Part shown: piece by piece, positions 34,691 to 44,252 of the stretch
Position numbering within the stretch: position 1 is the first letter of the stretch
Layout of the letters: the number at the start of each line of letters is the position of its first letter
Source of the DNA: Promethearchaeota archaeon
Lineage (GTDB): Archaea > Asgardarchaeota > Lokiarchaeia > Sigynarchaeales > SOKP01
Direction of reading: 5' to 3'
Length of the DNA stretch: 64,000 nucleotides
Assembly (NCBI GenBank): GCA_013375495.1
Contig: JABXKC010000007.1
Span: 57,473-121,472 of the forward strand
Notes under the pieces: generated by a model
The model's database searches: none
What the model saw: the letters and a program-made list of their open reading frames with translations, nothing else
Told to the model about the DNA's origin: nothing
Translations under genes and position numbers: made by a program

Positions 34691-37426
34691 ATGTTTAATT
34701 TGGAAGAGTTTGAACAAGATCAAGTAATTTACCCCCTAGTTGAGAAACTCGATAAGTTACTTGATAAAAATAAGAATGAAAAAGTAGAAAAAGTAATTAA
34801 GCAACTAGAGGAACTATTAGTAGAACAAAAGTATGCGATATTAGTATCTTATATTTTAAGTATTTTAGCAGAAAATGATTTTAACCTAATAACTGAGAGC
34901 GTCATTAAGATATTAGGAGATTACATAAATACAAATGATCCAAAACTAAAAGTTAATACTCTTATAATAATTGGATTTGCTATGCTCTCAAAACAAGAGT
35001 ATCTCGAGGAATTTTGTCCAAGGTTTATTAAATATTTAGGTGATGTAAACAAAGATGTACGAGATAATATCTATTATTTTTTACAAGAGGTTGGAAAGAA
35101 ATACCCCAAATTAATATGTACATATAAAGAAGAACTCCTCAATGCTTTGTTGACTGAAGATGCTGAAGAAAATCTAATTTCAATAATGAGTTTTCTAGAA
35201 AAATGCAGTGAATTTAATTTTGAAAATTTATATAGGTTAAGAGAAGTCTTGAAATCACTCATAAACCAACATTTTACTAAGGAATCCTCCAAAATTTATT
35301 CAAAAATATTAACCTTAGTTAAAATTATTTTCCCCTCCGTGAAAGATTTAAGCCTTGAAGAATTTGGATTAAAAGAGTTGTTAGACACGATTCAGAACAT
35401 TTTTTTGATGAAAAAATGTAATTTTACTGAAATTGCTAAGGAGACAGGAATAGATTTAAAAGGTTTTGTAAAAAATATGGGTAGACAAAACCAAAAAGAC
35501 CATAAGATATATTTTTACATTAGCAATGAGGAACAAAAAAATATCTATTTTTATGAACTTGAGAAAGAAAAATTGATGGATGTATTCGGGAAGGAAGAAA
35601 AATTACAGAAGAAAAATATCCTCAAGATTTTTTCCCCTATTATTCATACTGAACAGGAATTGAGATTATTTGTAGATATATTAATTAAGTTGGGACACAT
35701 TAAAGGGTATTATTCAAAATTGGGTTATTTTTACTCTTATAATTATGTAAAATCTGATTTGATGGACGCATTTCAAAATAATGGGATGGTAAATCTTAAG
35801 AAATTTGGTTATCTGCCTCCCGGTTTTATTAATAAAATCATAAGCGATATATCGAATCTAACTAAACAAGTTTTTTTGGTAGGAAAAAATAATGCTGCTT
35901 ACTACTCGTTAAAAAACATCCAGCAACAAATTAACACTGAATCAGCAAAAAATAATACAATTGATTTAAAATCGTATAGAGAACGCTTAACGGAGAAAGA
36001 TTTTATTAAGTTGATAAAAAATCTACCGAAAGGTTATTTAACTTATTTTAGAGCAGGAACACAATTATTAACTAATGTAGGATTGTTAAAAGTCAAAAAA
36101 GAAATTGAGAATTCTCGATTAATTGGTTATTATTCTATTCCAATACTCTCGAAGAGGTTAAATGTAAAGAGAGAATTATTAGTACAAATTTTAGAGAGTT
36201 TTATTGATATAAGAAGCGGAATATTTGACAAGAATAAAGAGATTTTTTATTATTCAAAATTTCTCAATCAGAAAATCGAAGAAATAAACTCAATATCAAA
36301 TCAAAATGAGAAAAATGAACAGATAAACTTTATGGCAAAAAATTTAAACATCGATAGGAGCCATATACTTACAAAATTAGACGAAAACTTAAAATTAATA
36401 GGAGAAGAAATAAAAGGAAAAGAACTAATCCAAATTGATGACTACATTGAAAAAACAGGTATGTCTTATAGTTTATTTATTGAATTTATCAATAATTTAG
36501 GTTTAAATTATTTTAAAAAAGGAGAACTCCTCATTTTTAACGAGAATAAAATCGAGGAATCCAAAAAAGACATCAAATCAATGCTCATGGAGAAATCTAA
36601 ATCTGAAAATATCATACAACTAGGAGAAATAGATGTGACCTCAAGTATCGTCGAAAATTTATTAAAAGAGTTGCAAAACGATGAAAAATTAAGGGGTATT
36701 TTCCATAATAAAGAAGGAAATTTAGTTTTTTACACTGAAAAAGGAATCGAAACTTTAATGCTCGAAAATAATTTTATGTTTTCTTTCCATGATTTTTTTT
36801 ATGGGAAGAATCTAGAAGATAAAGAAATTGAGATACTTTATTCTATTTTCGAAGAGCTACTGAAAAAGAAAAAGCTGAATGGTATATTTGACGAAGAAAC
36901 ATTAACTTTTGCTAGCTCAGATGTAGTTTTCGCTCAGGATTATAATACTGTTTTATTAAAATATGAAAAAATGATAACCGAATATATTAAAACTTTTAAT
37001 ATTGAATTCGAAAAAATTAAAAAAATCTTAACAAAACACAAAGAAACGATTTTTCCTCAAGAAATTAAGATGATTCAGGGAATCATCGATGTTATTAATG
37101 AAAAATATGTTCATTGGAGAAACGGATTAGAAGCGTTTGTGAGAAAAGCTAATACTTCTCTTTTAAAAAAACAGGGATATACTATAAGTAAATTCAAATC
37201 TATCTCATTAACTACAGGAAAAAAAGAAGATATAAAATTTTTTGAGGAAGATCCAGAAGTTATAGATTTAATATCAAATTTTAATAAATGGGTCAAATTA
37301 TTTAATGAATTAGAGCTTAAATATGGAAACATAATATTTTATCAAAAAAGGTTAATAAATGATGCAGAAAATATAGAAAATCGGAAAAAATTAGATGATC
37401 TGTTGAAGAACTTAAATCTAGTATGA
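34691..37426 (+). CDS. Large HEAT-like and tandem winged-helix protein, UFL1-like
   Basis: A 911-residue soluble protein. The first 230 residues are HEAT-like helices. From about 235 there are repeated winged-helix-like units (for example NFTEIAKETGIDLKGFVKN and FSPIIHTEQELRLFVDILIKLG). Residues about 325-395, in order ILIKLGHIKGYYS, YSYNYVKSDLMDAFQNNG and TKQVFLVGK, parallel the human UFL1 order LVNSGRLRG, IYSRTQSTWVDSFFRQNG and TTQLLFLK. Near 750 TFASSDVVFAQDYN parallels UFL1 VVFSDTVVVSEKF. UFL1 is the scaffold E3 for UFM1. The comparison is from memory; no UFM1, UFC1 or UBA5-like gene is in the window. Confidence 0.55.
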   Translation: MFNLEEFEQDQVIYPLVEKLDKLLDKNKNEKVEKVIKQLEELLVEQKYAILVSYILSILAENDFNLITESVIKILGDYINTNDPKLKVNTLIIIGFAMLSKQEYLEEFCPRFIKYLGDVNKDVRDNIYYFLQEVGKKYPKLICTYKEELLNALLTEDAEENLISIMSFLEKCSEFNFENLYRLREVLKSLINQHFTKESSKIYSKILTLVKIIFPSVKDLSLEEFGLKELLDTIQNIFLMKKCNFTEIAKETGIDLKGFVKNMGRQNQKDHKIYFYISNEEQKNIYFYELEKEKLMDVFGKEEKLQKKNILKIFSPIIHTEQELRLFVDILIKLGHIKGYYSKLGYFYSYNYVKSDLMDAFQNNGMVNLKKFGYLPPGFINKIISDISNLTKQVFLVGKNNAAYYSLKNIQQQINTESAKNNTIDLKSYRERLTEKDFIKLIKNLPKGYLTYFRAGTQLLTNVGLLKVKKEIENSRLIGYYSIPILSKRLNVKRELLVQILESFIDIRSGIFDKNKEIFYYSKFLNQKIEEINSISNQNEKNEQINFMAKNLNIDRSHILTKLDENLKLIGEEIKGKELIQIDDYIEKTGMSYSLFIEFINNLGLNYFKKGELLIFNENKIEESKKDIKSMLMEKSKSENIIQLGEIDVTSSIVENLLKELQNDEKLRGIFHNKEGNLVFYTEKGIETLMLENNFMFSFHDFFYGKNLEDKEIEILYSIFEELLKKKKLNGIFDEETLTFASSDVVFAQDYNTVLLKYEKMITEYIKTFNIEFEKIKKILTKHKETIFPQEIKMIQGIIDVINEKYVHWRNGLEAFVRKANTSLLKKQGYTISKFKSISLTTGKKEDIKFFEEDPEVIDLISNFNKWVKLFNELELKYGNIIFYQKRLINDAENIENRKKLDDLLKNLNLV

Positions 37427-37444
37427 CCTTTTTACAAAATAAGG

Positions 37445-37747
37445 CTACATTGTCCTTTTATCTTCGATTTGAGATATTATTTCCTCAATATCGATTTTTT
37501 GATTTGATTTAATTTTATACGATTTAGGAGAATAGGTACCATTCATCTCCAGAATACCTTCTTTTTCGAGATAATTAAGAGATCTCCAAATAAAATTTAT
37601 TTTAGAGCGATTGGAGGCTTTAATATTATTGCATCTTCTTATACTTTTAGTAGTAACTAAGGTGATGTTATTATCTATTAATTTATTTATCGCTTCTATA
37701 GTATCCCGTAAATTTTTTGAAAAAAAGTCCATAGAGACCTCGCTCAT
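37445..37747 (-). CDS. Small winged-helix protein
   Basis: A 100-residue protein with a likely winged helix: KSIRRCNNIKASNRSKINF as the recognition region, then WRSLNYLEKEGILEMNGTYS, where a helix leads into the wing. It converges on the UFL1-like gene, with 18 bases between stops. It could be a transcription regulator. Nothing shows its target. Confidence 0.55.
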   Translation of the reverse strand: MSEVSMDFFSKNLRDTIEAINKLIDNNITLVTTKSIRRCNNIKASNRSKINFIWRSLNYLEKEGILEMNGTYSPKSYKIKSNQKIDIEEIISQIEDKRTM

Positions 37748-37895
37748 TAAAAAAAGTAATTTACTAATTAGTGTATTAATTTATTCAGAAGGATTTAAAA
37801 ACTTTTTTTCTGCTGAATTATAAACGCTCAAAAGAATTAGTATTAAATAAAAATTTTCTCTATCGATATACAAATCCAAAATTAATTTAGATTTC

Positions 37896-39494
37896 TTAAT
37901 GTCGAAAAACTCTTTTACCGCAAAAAACTAATGCGCAATTTAATTCATCTGCCCGCTTAATAATTGCATCATCATGAATGGAACCCCCAGGATTGATGAT
38001 AGCCTTAGCACCTACATCTATTGCAGCTTCTAAGCCATCAGGAAACGGAAAGAAAGAGTCAGTACCCATAACAGAATCTTTTAATTCAGCTTCGTGACCA
38101 AATTCTTGTGCTTTTTGTGCGGCTAATTTAACTACATGGACCCGACTCTGTTGTCCGGCCCCGATGCCTATGGTGTAAAGTCCGCTTTTAGATATTTGAG
38201 CAAAACAAGCTGAATTAGACTTAGTCCATTTTGAAACTTTATAAGCAAAGATTAGAGCTTCTTTTTCTTCTTTTGTTACTTTCTTTTTGCTTACAACATT
38301 CCATTCTTTAATTACAGTTTTATGATCGTATTCTTGAACTAAAATTCCTCCCAATACACCTCTAATTTCATGATTTCTGTAGATTAGATCTCGTTTGTTC
38401 AATAAATCACCAAATTCTATTATTCTCATATTTTTTTTTTGTTTAAGTATTTCAAGCGCTTCATTTTCGAAAGAGGGTGCTAATAGGACTTCAACAAAAA
38501 TCTTTTCTTTATTTACAATGAAATCCGCTACATTTGCGGTTAATTCCTTGTTTACACCCCAAATTCCTCCGAATGCAGATAAGGGATCTGTCTTGAACGC
38601 CATTTTAATAGATTCTAATTGTGTGGTTCTATCGATAGCAATCCCATTAGGACTTGTGTGCTTTAGAATAGCCGTTACAAAACGATTCTGATCAAAATCA
38701 AGAAGTATTTGAATGCACGCATCAATATCTAAATAATTGTTAAATGAAATCTCTTTACCTCCAAGTTGTTTTAAATTATGAAGCCCTTCATTACAAGATA
38801 GATTTTTATAATAAGCTGCGGCTTGATCCCAATTCTCTCCATACCGGCAATCTTGAACCTTTTCATACGCGTTAAATAAATTTGTTTTCATGATTTGATC
38901 TGGGTTATAATAGCTCTGTAAGTAATTTGCAATGGCAGCGTTATAATCAGCCATGATTGCAAAGACTTCTTGAGCTAATTTCGCTCTCGTTTTGTCGCTG
39001 ATTCCTCCTAATTGTTCTAATTCTTCGATGATTTCGTTGTAATGATTAGAATTAGGCACAACAACGACATCAGGAAAATTTTTTGCTGCAGCTCTTATCA
39101 TTGTAGGACCACCTATATCAATCATTTCCAAAGCGTCAGTTAAAGTAATATCAGGTTTTACAATTGCCTCTTTGAATTGATACAGATTACACACTACCAT
39201 ATCTATAGGGGGGATATTGTATTTTAGAGCATCATCAATATCCTTGTTAAGCTCACGGCGATAAAGTATTCCTCCTTCAATTTTCGGATGCAAAGTTTTA
39301 ACTCTTCCATCAAACATCTCTGGAGAACCAGTATAGTCAGAGATTTTTTCAAAATTAATACCATTTTCCTTTAATAAACTTCCAGTTCCTCCTGTAGATA
39401 AAATTTCAACTCCAAATTTAGTCAGCGATCTAACAAACTCGATAATGCTCTTTTTATCAAAAACACTGACGATAGCTCTTTCAATTTTTTTCAT
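37896..39494 (-). CDS. purH: Bifunctional AICAR formyltransferase/IMP cyclohydrolase PurH
   Basis: A 532-residue enzyme for the last two steps to IMP. The N-terminal MGS-like IMP cyclohydrolase domain (about 1-200) has STGGTGSLL, FDGRVKTLHP and IDIGGPTMIRAAAKN. The C-terminal AICARFT domain has LKHTSPNGIAI at the conserved K-H site, DPLSAFGG and the ending VGAKAIINPGGS. Length is normal. It lies on the same strand as guaB, 152 bases away, so the pair controls the IMP branch. Many archaea use PurP and PurO instead, so having PurH is notable but not unique. Confidence 0.95.
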   Translation of the reverse strand: MKKIERAIVSVFDKKSIIEFVRSLTKFGVEILSTGGTGSLLKENGINFEKISDYTGSPEMFDGRVKTLHPKIEGGILYRRELNKDIDDALKYNIPPIDMVVCNLYQFKEAIVKPDITLTDALEMIDIGGPTMIRAAAKNFPDVVVVPNSNHYNEIIEELEQLGGISDKTRAKLAQEVFAIMADYNAAIANYLQSYYNPDQIMKTNLFNAYEKVQDCRYGENWDQAAAYYKNLSCNEGLHNLKQLGGKEISFNNYLDIDACIQILLDFDQNRFVTAILKHTSPNGIAIDRTTQLESIKMAFKTDPLSAFGGIWGVNKELTANVADFIVNKEKIFVEVLLAPSFENEALEILKQKKNMRIIEFGDLLNKRDLIYRNHEIRGVLGGILVQEYDHKTVIKEWNVVSKKKVTKEEKEALIFAYKVSKWTKSNSACFAQISKSGLYTIGIGAGQQSRVHVVKLAAQKAQEFGHEAELKDSVMGTDSFFPFPDGLEAAIDVGAKAIINPGGSIHDDAIIKRADELNCALVFCGKRVFRH

Positions 39495-39646
39495 CGTTAT
39501 TCATTCTTTTATATTATGATATTAAAATTAAAATTTGTATTTCTAAGTAAAGATTATAGCTGTTTTAAGTTAATTAATAGGGATTTAATAAAATATCATT
39601 CAATTGATTTCATTACATTGTATGGAAAAGAGTGTAGCGGCAACTA

Positions 39647-41122
39647 TTAATACCTGCTGAGTAGGTCATGAGGTCGACTCTCACGCTGCCCTACATAAGA
39701 AACTACACCAACCTTTGCTTTTTTCATCTCATCTATACTTTTAGCTCCAGCATATATCATACCATTTAAAAGTCCTTCTTTTAAAGACATTACTACGCCT
39801 TCTATGTCTCCAACAAAGGGAACATAATCGCTTACACCCTCCGGTAGCATTTTTGAGCCTTCTGTGTATCGATCTGAAACATATCCAGATGTCCTCGCTT
39901 CTTTGGAACCCATACCCCTATAGATCTTTACTTTTCTGCCCTGTATAGTGTCGACATATCCAGGACTTTCTGTTGATCCCGCAAAAAAATGTCCTGACAT
40001 TATTAAATCAGCACCAGCAGTAAACGCTTTGGGTAAATCTCCCGGGTTTTTGAATCCTCCATCTGCAATTAAACTAATATCAGAATTGTAATCTACTATT
40101 GCGTCAGCAACTTGAGCAGTTGCAAAAAGAGTTGGAGCACCTACACCTGTTTGAATGGATGTAGTGCAAATTGACCCCGATCCCATTCCAACCTTTAATC
40201 CAATGAATTTATCCTCATTAAAATCGCCTTTAGTGATTAAGTGCTCAGCGGCTTCATAGGTTCCAATATTTCCTAATACAAAATCGGAATCTAAAAAATC
40301 CATGAGTTTTTTAGTTCCTTTAATATCTGATGTTTTATAGAAATCTGCTACATCTATAAAGAATATATCTACATAATTCTCTATTTCTTTTAATAACTTT
40401 TGAGCGTGGGTCGATTCAGGAAATTTGGGAGATAATGCTAGAGCACATATTAAATGTCCTTCGCTATCCATAGATGCTAAGGGAAATTCTGGGGCTAAAT
40501 CCTTTTTTGTAATTAGCCCCTTTAAGCTTCCATCTTTATCTATAACAGGAAGTTTTTCTTTACGAGAATCAAAAAGAATATCTAACGCTTTTTCTCTAGA
40601 TGCTCCAGGTTCAATGGATATGACATCTTTCGTCATGAAATTTTTTACTTCACTATTATTTATTTCAGCTTCAGAGAAGGGTATATCTCTTTTAGTAAAT
40701 ATCCCACAGACTTTATTTTCTTCATTAACAACAACAATACCGCTAATATTGTAATTTTCCATCATGTACTTCGCTTTTGAAACTGGTTCATTAGGTTGTA
40801 TTGTAGCTACATCATCAATAACAAAAGATCTTGCTCTCTTTACAATCCTCACCATCTCTAACTGTCGTTCATAGGAACAATTTCGATGTAAAACGCCTAA
40901 TCCGCCTAATAAAGCCATTTTTATAGCCATTAGTTCTTCGGTTACTGTATCCATCGCTGCAGACATTATAGGTAAATTGAATTTATATGATCCTAGATGA
41001 GAAGACATATCAACTTCAAAAGGCTCAAAATTGGTATATCCTGGCTGAATTAGGACATCATCGAAGGTAGCAATTATCTCCTTATGATGAACTTTACTCC
41101 GGTAATAATCTGAATCTGTCAT
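39647..41122 (-). CDS. guaB: IMP dehydrogenase (IMPDH/GMP reductase family) with CBS pair
   Basis: A 491-residue enzyme. The barrel start (TFDDVLIQPGYTNF) and PIMSAAMDTVTEELMA are standard. Two CBS domains occupy about 100-212. The catalytic cysteine is C319 in GSGSICTTSIQTGVG, and the flap SDRYTEGSKMLPEGV retains the Arg-Tyr pair of IMPDH. The loop usually read as DSSQGNS or DTAHGHS is DVADFYKTS here, nearer GMP reductase (DVANGYS), so activity should be tested. Product XMP leads to GMP. A TATA-like element lies about 25-30 bases before the ATG, suggesting a leaderless transcript. It sits upstream of purH. Confidence 0.88.
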   Translation of the reverse strand: MTDSDYYRSKVHHKEIIATFDDVLIQPGYTNFEPFEVDMSSHLGSYKFNLPIMSAAMDTVTEELMAIKMALLGGLGVLHRNCSYERQLEMVRIVKRARSFVIDDVATIQPNEPVSKAKYMMENYNISGIVVVNEENKVCGIFTKRDIPFSEAEINNSEVKNFMTKDVISIEPGASREKALDILFDSRKEKLPVIDKDGSLKGLITKKDLAPEFPLASMDSEGHLICALALSPKFPESTHAQKLLKEIENYVDIFFIDVADFYKTSDIKGTKKLMDFLDSDFVLGNIGTYEAAEHLITKGDFNEDKFIGLKVGMGSGSICTTSIQTGVGAPTLFATAQVADAIVDYNSDISLIADGGFKNPGDLPKAFTAGADLIMSGHFFAGSTESPGYVDTIQGRKVKIYRGMGSKEARTSGYVSDRYTEGSKMLPEGVSDYVPFVGDIEGVVMSLKEGLLNGMIYAGAKSIDEMKKAKVGVVSYVGQRESRPHDLLSRY

Positions 41123-41308
41123 TTTTTTGCACGGTTAAAATTGTATTTTAAAAGTATATATGATAAATATTATTCTTAACATTGAAATTTAAGTATTAGT
41201 AATAAAGATAATTTTGATTTTAAAATTTTAGGTATTTAGTCTATGGAAAATATATATTTTTTCTTAGTATTTTATTAATCCATTGAAGAGAAAAGAGAAG
41301 GAACTGGA

Positions 41309-42217
41309 TTACATTTGGGTTAAATTTTTCCGTGGTAAATTTTTTATTTTAGGGTCACTGATGTAGGAATCGAGTGTCTTAATGAAAGCATCTCTATCGA
41401 TTTTAATGTTTGCGGATTCTAACGAACAATAATTGGAAACATGATCGTTGAACACTTGGGATGTGACATTTTCTCCTAAATTAGCAATAATATCTCGTTC
41501 TTCAATCAGATTTTCTACGGGAGATAATAATTCAAAATCTCCGTTCTTCCAGTCCTTCCAAAGCGGGGTGTTAGACATTATATTTAAAGTTCTAAATCGA
41601 AAAATTGTAGGGTTTATTTCAGTGAGTACTTTAGCTGTTCCTTTAACATGTTCCTCCGACAGTTTTTTCCCTCCTAAACCTAACATAATATACAAGCTTA
41701 ATTTTATACCTGAATTTAACAACTTTTTTCCGGCTTTAATCATTGATTCTGCGTTTGTTCCTTTTTTCATAATTCGTAAAATTTTGCTACTTCCACTTTC
41801 TAATCCCATGTAAACTATATTTAATCCTGCTTCTGCTAGTTGTTTTAATTCTTCATCTGTTTTCCTGAGAATGTCTAAAGCTTTTGCGTAACAACTCACT
41901 CGCGGTACGTTTTTCATTCTTAGTCTTACATATTCAATTATTTTTACGAGGTAATCTGTAGGTGCCGAAGTAGGATTTCCACCGGCTAAAAAGACGGGAT
42001 ATCCGTGATAATTTTTTTCCGAATAGAGATCAATGTCCTTCAATACGTCTTCTAGTGGGCGTATTGCATATTCTTGAGTAGTTCCATAGATTCCTTTGTA
42101 TGTTCCGCAAAAGCGACAACGATTCCAATTGCAGCCTCCTGTAACAGCGATGAGTACACTATATGCCTCAACAGGTGGTCTGATGATTATTTGACTTGGA
42201 GGAGCTTTAAAAACCAT
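41309..42217 (-). CDS. Radical SAM protein (Cx4Cx2C variant)
   Basis: A 302-residue radical SAM enzyme. The cluster motif is C29-x4-C34-x2-C37 (GGCNWNRCRFCG), not the usual Cx3Cx2C. This variant is known in a COG1032-like group whose sequences read GC..N.C.FC. After it come FLAGGNPTSAP, VYMGLESGSSKIL and a GLGG turn of the radical SAM barrel. No B12-binding domain or extra cluster cysteines are evident. The gene at 51159 is a paralogue with normal spacing. Substrate is unknown. Confidence 0.85.
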   Translation of the reverse strand: MVFKAPPSQIIIRPPVEAYSVLIAVTGGCNWNRCRFCGTYKGIYGTTQEYAIRPLEDVLKDIDLYSEKNYHGYPVFLAGGNPTSAPTDYLVKIIEYVRLRMKNVPRVSCYAKALDILRKTDEELKQLAEAGLNIVYMGLESGSSKILRIMKKGTNAESMIKAGKKLLNSGIKLSLYIMLGLGGKKLSEEHVKGTAKVLTEINPTIFRFRTLNIMSNTPLWKDWKNGDFELLSPVENLIEERDIIANLGENVTSQVFNDHVSNYCSLESANIKIDRDAFIKTLDSYISDPKIKNLPRKNLTQM

Positions 42218-42413
42218 ATTTCTTCGAAAAAAATAATTTCTTAATTATTAACTTATTATGAACAATACTATTAAGTTATTTTAAGCATTTTTAGAATAAA
42301 GATTTAGGTATTATATTTTAACAACAAAATGATAAATTTTTTTTTGTAGCATTAATTAAAAAAGTTATTAGCATAAAACAGAAACTAACTTATTAGAAAA
42401 ATAGGTATTTTAC

Positions 42414-43019
42414 TTGATCGACCCATACACTCAGGGAAAACAAATTTTATTTTCTTTTAAAACCGTAATAGTAGGTCCTCCTAGTGCAGGTAAAACTTGT
42501 CTTTTTAACCGTTTTTGTTTTAATTCCTTTAATTTCGATACATCACTCACGATTGGAGTCAATTTTCACTCCATCGATCTAAAAATCCGTTCTAAAGATG
42601 AAATTAAAAATCCAAAGGAAACTTATAATGTGCAATCAATTTTTGATTTCGGAGGTCAAGAAAGGTTTAAAGCTTTAATTCCAAAATTTTTAGGAGGAGC
42701 TAATGGTGTTCTATTAGTATTTGATTTAACAAGTAAAAATTCATTCGAACAGTTAGATTTCTGGTATAACCAAGTATTAGAACATGCTAATGGCTTAAAT
42801 CTTCCAAAATTATTAGTTGGAAGTAAAAGCGATTTAATTTCAACGACCATAATAGAGGACCTTGTTCCAAAAGAAAAAATACATAATTTTATCCAAGAAA
42901 AGAACATAGATGGGTTTTTTAAGACATCAGCTCTACAGAACCAGAATGTACTGACTGTATTTAAAGAGCTAAATAACTTGATGCTAAAACATCAAAACAC
43001 TCAATATGTTGTATGCTAA
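42414..43019 (+). CDS. Rab/Ras-like small GTPase
   Basis: A 201-residue GTPase. G1 is GPPSAGKT (21-28), the switch I threonine T46 is in TIGVNF, G3 is DFGGQERF (78-85) with the catalytic glutamine, G4 is SKSD (137-140) instead of NKxD, and G5 is TSA (171-173). The order and size match Rab/Ras proteins, which are membrane-trafficking switches in eukaryotes. The last residue is a cysteine (QYVVC). No CaaX is present. Translation must begin at the TTG at 42414. It is divergent from the radical SAM gene. GTPase-activating or exchange partners could be the longin and roadblock proteins in the window, by inference. Confidence 0.9.
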   Translation: MIDPYTQGKQILFSFKTVIVGPPSAGKTCLFNRFCFNSFNFDTSLTIGVNFHSIDLKIRSKDEIKNPKETYNVQSIFDFGGQERFKALIPKFLGGANGVLLVFDLTSKNSFEQLDFWYNQVLEHANGLNLPKLLVGSKSDLISTTIIEDLVPKEKIHNFIQEKNIDGFFKTSALQNQNVLTVFKELNNLMLKHQNTQYVVC

Positions 43020-43036
43020 CATTTTTCATTGTAAAA

Positions 43037-44110
43037 CTAAAAATCTCTCATATACATGAAGTCAGAGAATTCATTGAAGAATGCTTTTTGATTCTTATTA
43101 AGATCTGGATATATTTCCTTAAGTGATGCTTTTGCCTGGGATACTAAATTCTTAGAAAAGTGTTCTGCTATTATTATAGCGTTAGTATCAGTGAAAATTG
43201 TTTCGACAGACTTTACATCGTTTTTACTTATATCTTCTAAATGGTATATCTCATTTAGGATTTTTGATTGTTCTTCATCTGTATTTTGAACAGCAAATAT
43301 ATATATTATTTTTTTCTTCTTGGCTTTTATATCACTTTTTATATCAATAATATCATCTCGGATCGCAAATGCTTGACCCATAAGGTTCATTGCTTTACTT
43401 AAAGGTTCAATTTGATAATGAAAATTTCCTTTAGCTAAGATAGCTCCAATTTTTGCAGATTTTTCAAGTAAACTCGCCCGTTGCATCTCTGCAATAGTTA
43501 AATATTGCTCTAAAGACATAGTAATATTATGATAATTCATATATTCTTCAATAATCTGTCCCTTCATTAAATTATCCATTGCTGCTGTATATTCATTTAA
43601 AGCTTGCAATTTTAAATTATCAGAAAATCTCGAAGTTTTAAGCACATTCAATCCCAAAAGATAACCTTGTGTTCCACCTAATATACTCATGTCTCTACCA
43701 TACATCTTAATTACTTCTTCCTTATTCGGTAGTTCAATGTTATTATAAACCTGATTTAATTCATTTTTAAGCTGAACATGAAAAGTGGGTTTATTTCTTC
43801 TTTCAAGATCTTCATCAATAAGATCGTCATGAATTAAGTGACCACTATGTAGCAACTCAACTGCTAAAGATACTTTCCTGATACGATCTAATTGATTACC
43901 TACATTAATAGGATTTACAATACCTGAGAATGCGGCAATTAATAATATTGGATGGAGTCTTTTAGCTCTTTTATTTAGAATAAACTCTTGAAGGTGAGCA
44001 AGAAAATCTTTCAAAAGAATCTCTTTTTCATTACTGTTTAAATAAGAGAAATATTCTGCTATTTCATTATCAATAGCATCCTTCTCAGATTTAAGAAATT
44101 CTTCGATCAT
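43037..44110 (-). CDS. Polyprenyl diphosphate synthase (GGPP synthase type)
   Basis: A 357-residue trans-prenyltransferase. The first aspartate-rich motif is in HLIHDDLIDEDLERR (DDxxD) and the second is IRDDIIDIKSD. The substrate-binding RLHP segment (AKRLHPILLIAAF) and GHLIHDD order are right. These enzymes elongate allylic diphosphates to C15-C20 or longer chains, the backbone of archaeal ether lipids. The product length cannot be read safely. It converges on the GTPase gene. A TATA box at 44128-44137 would give a leaderless transcript. Confidence 0.93.
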   Translation of the reverse strand: MIEEFLKSEKDAIDNEIAEYFSYLNSNEKEILLKDFLAHLQEFILNKRAKRLHPILLIAAFSGIVNPINVGNQLDRIRKVSLAVELLHSGHLIHDDLIDEDLERRNKPTFHVQLKNELNQVYNNIELPNKEEVIKMYGRDMSILGGTQGYLLGLNVLKTSRFSDNLKLQALNEYTAAMDNLMKGQIIEEYMNYHNITMSLEQYLTIAEMQRASLLEKSAKIGAILAKGNFHYQIEPLSKAMNLMGQAFAIRDDIIDIKSDIKAKKKKIIYIFAVQNTDEEQSKILNEIYHLEDISKNDVKSVETIFTDTNAIIIAEHFSKNLVSQAKASLKEIYPDLNKNQKAFFNEFSDFMYMRDF

Positions 44111-44127
44111 TTTTAATCAATCTGTTT

Positions 44128-44137
44128 GTATAAATAA
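44128..44137 (-). promoter_or_regulatory. TATA promoter element of the prenyl synthase gene
   Basis: TTATTTATAC on the minus strand, centred about 22 bases before the start codon. Transcription from here would begin near the start codon, as in leaderless archaeal mRNAs. Confidence 0.45.
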
Positions 44138-44239
44138 TTCCTATTAATAATAATTAAATAATACTTTATTTATTTGTGTAAACAAGATTTTTATTATTGT
44201 TCTTCCAATATTTCTTAATTTTGTAAAGTAAAACTAAAA

Positions 44240-44246
44240 AGGTGAT
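44240..44246 (+). promoter_or_regulatory. Ribosome binding site that favours an ATT start
   Basis: AGGTGAT pairs with the archaeal 16S 3' end (ATCACCTCC). It sits six bases before ATT at 44253, and no ATG, GTG or TTG follows before 44268. This placement decides the start of the phosphodiesterase gene. Confidence 0.5.
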
Positions 44247-44252
44247 TTTAAA

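Noticed and set aside
37896..41122. purH and guaB considered as one operon
   Set aside because: The 152-base AT-rich gap is large enough for a separate promoter, and no overlapping signals show co-transcription, so I only note their order.
42337..42345. T9 tract considered as a terminator
   Set aside because: It lies between divergent genes, upstream of the GTPase start, with no gene on that strand ending before it.
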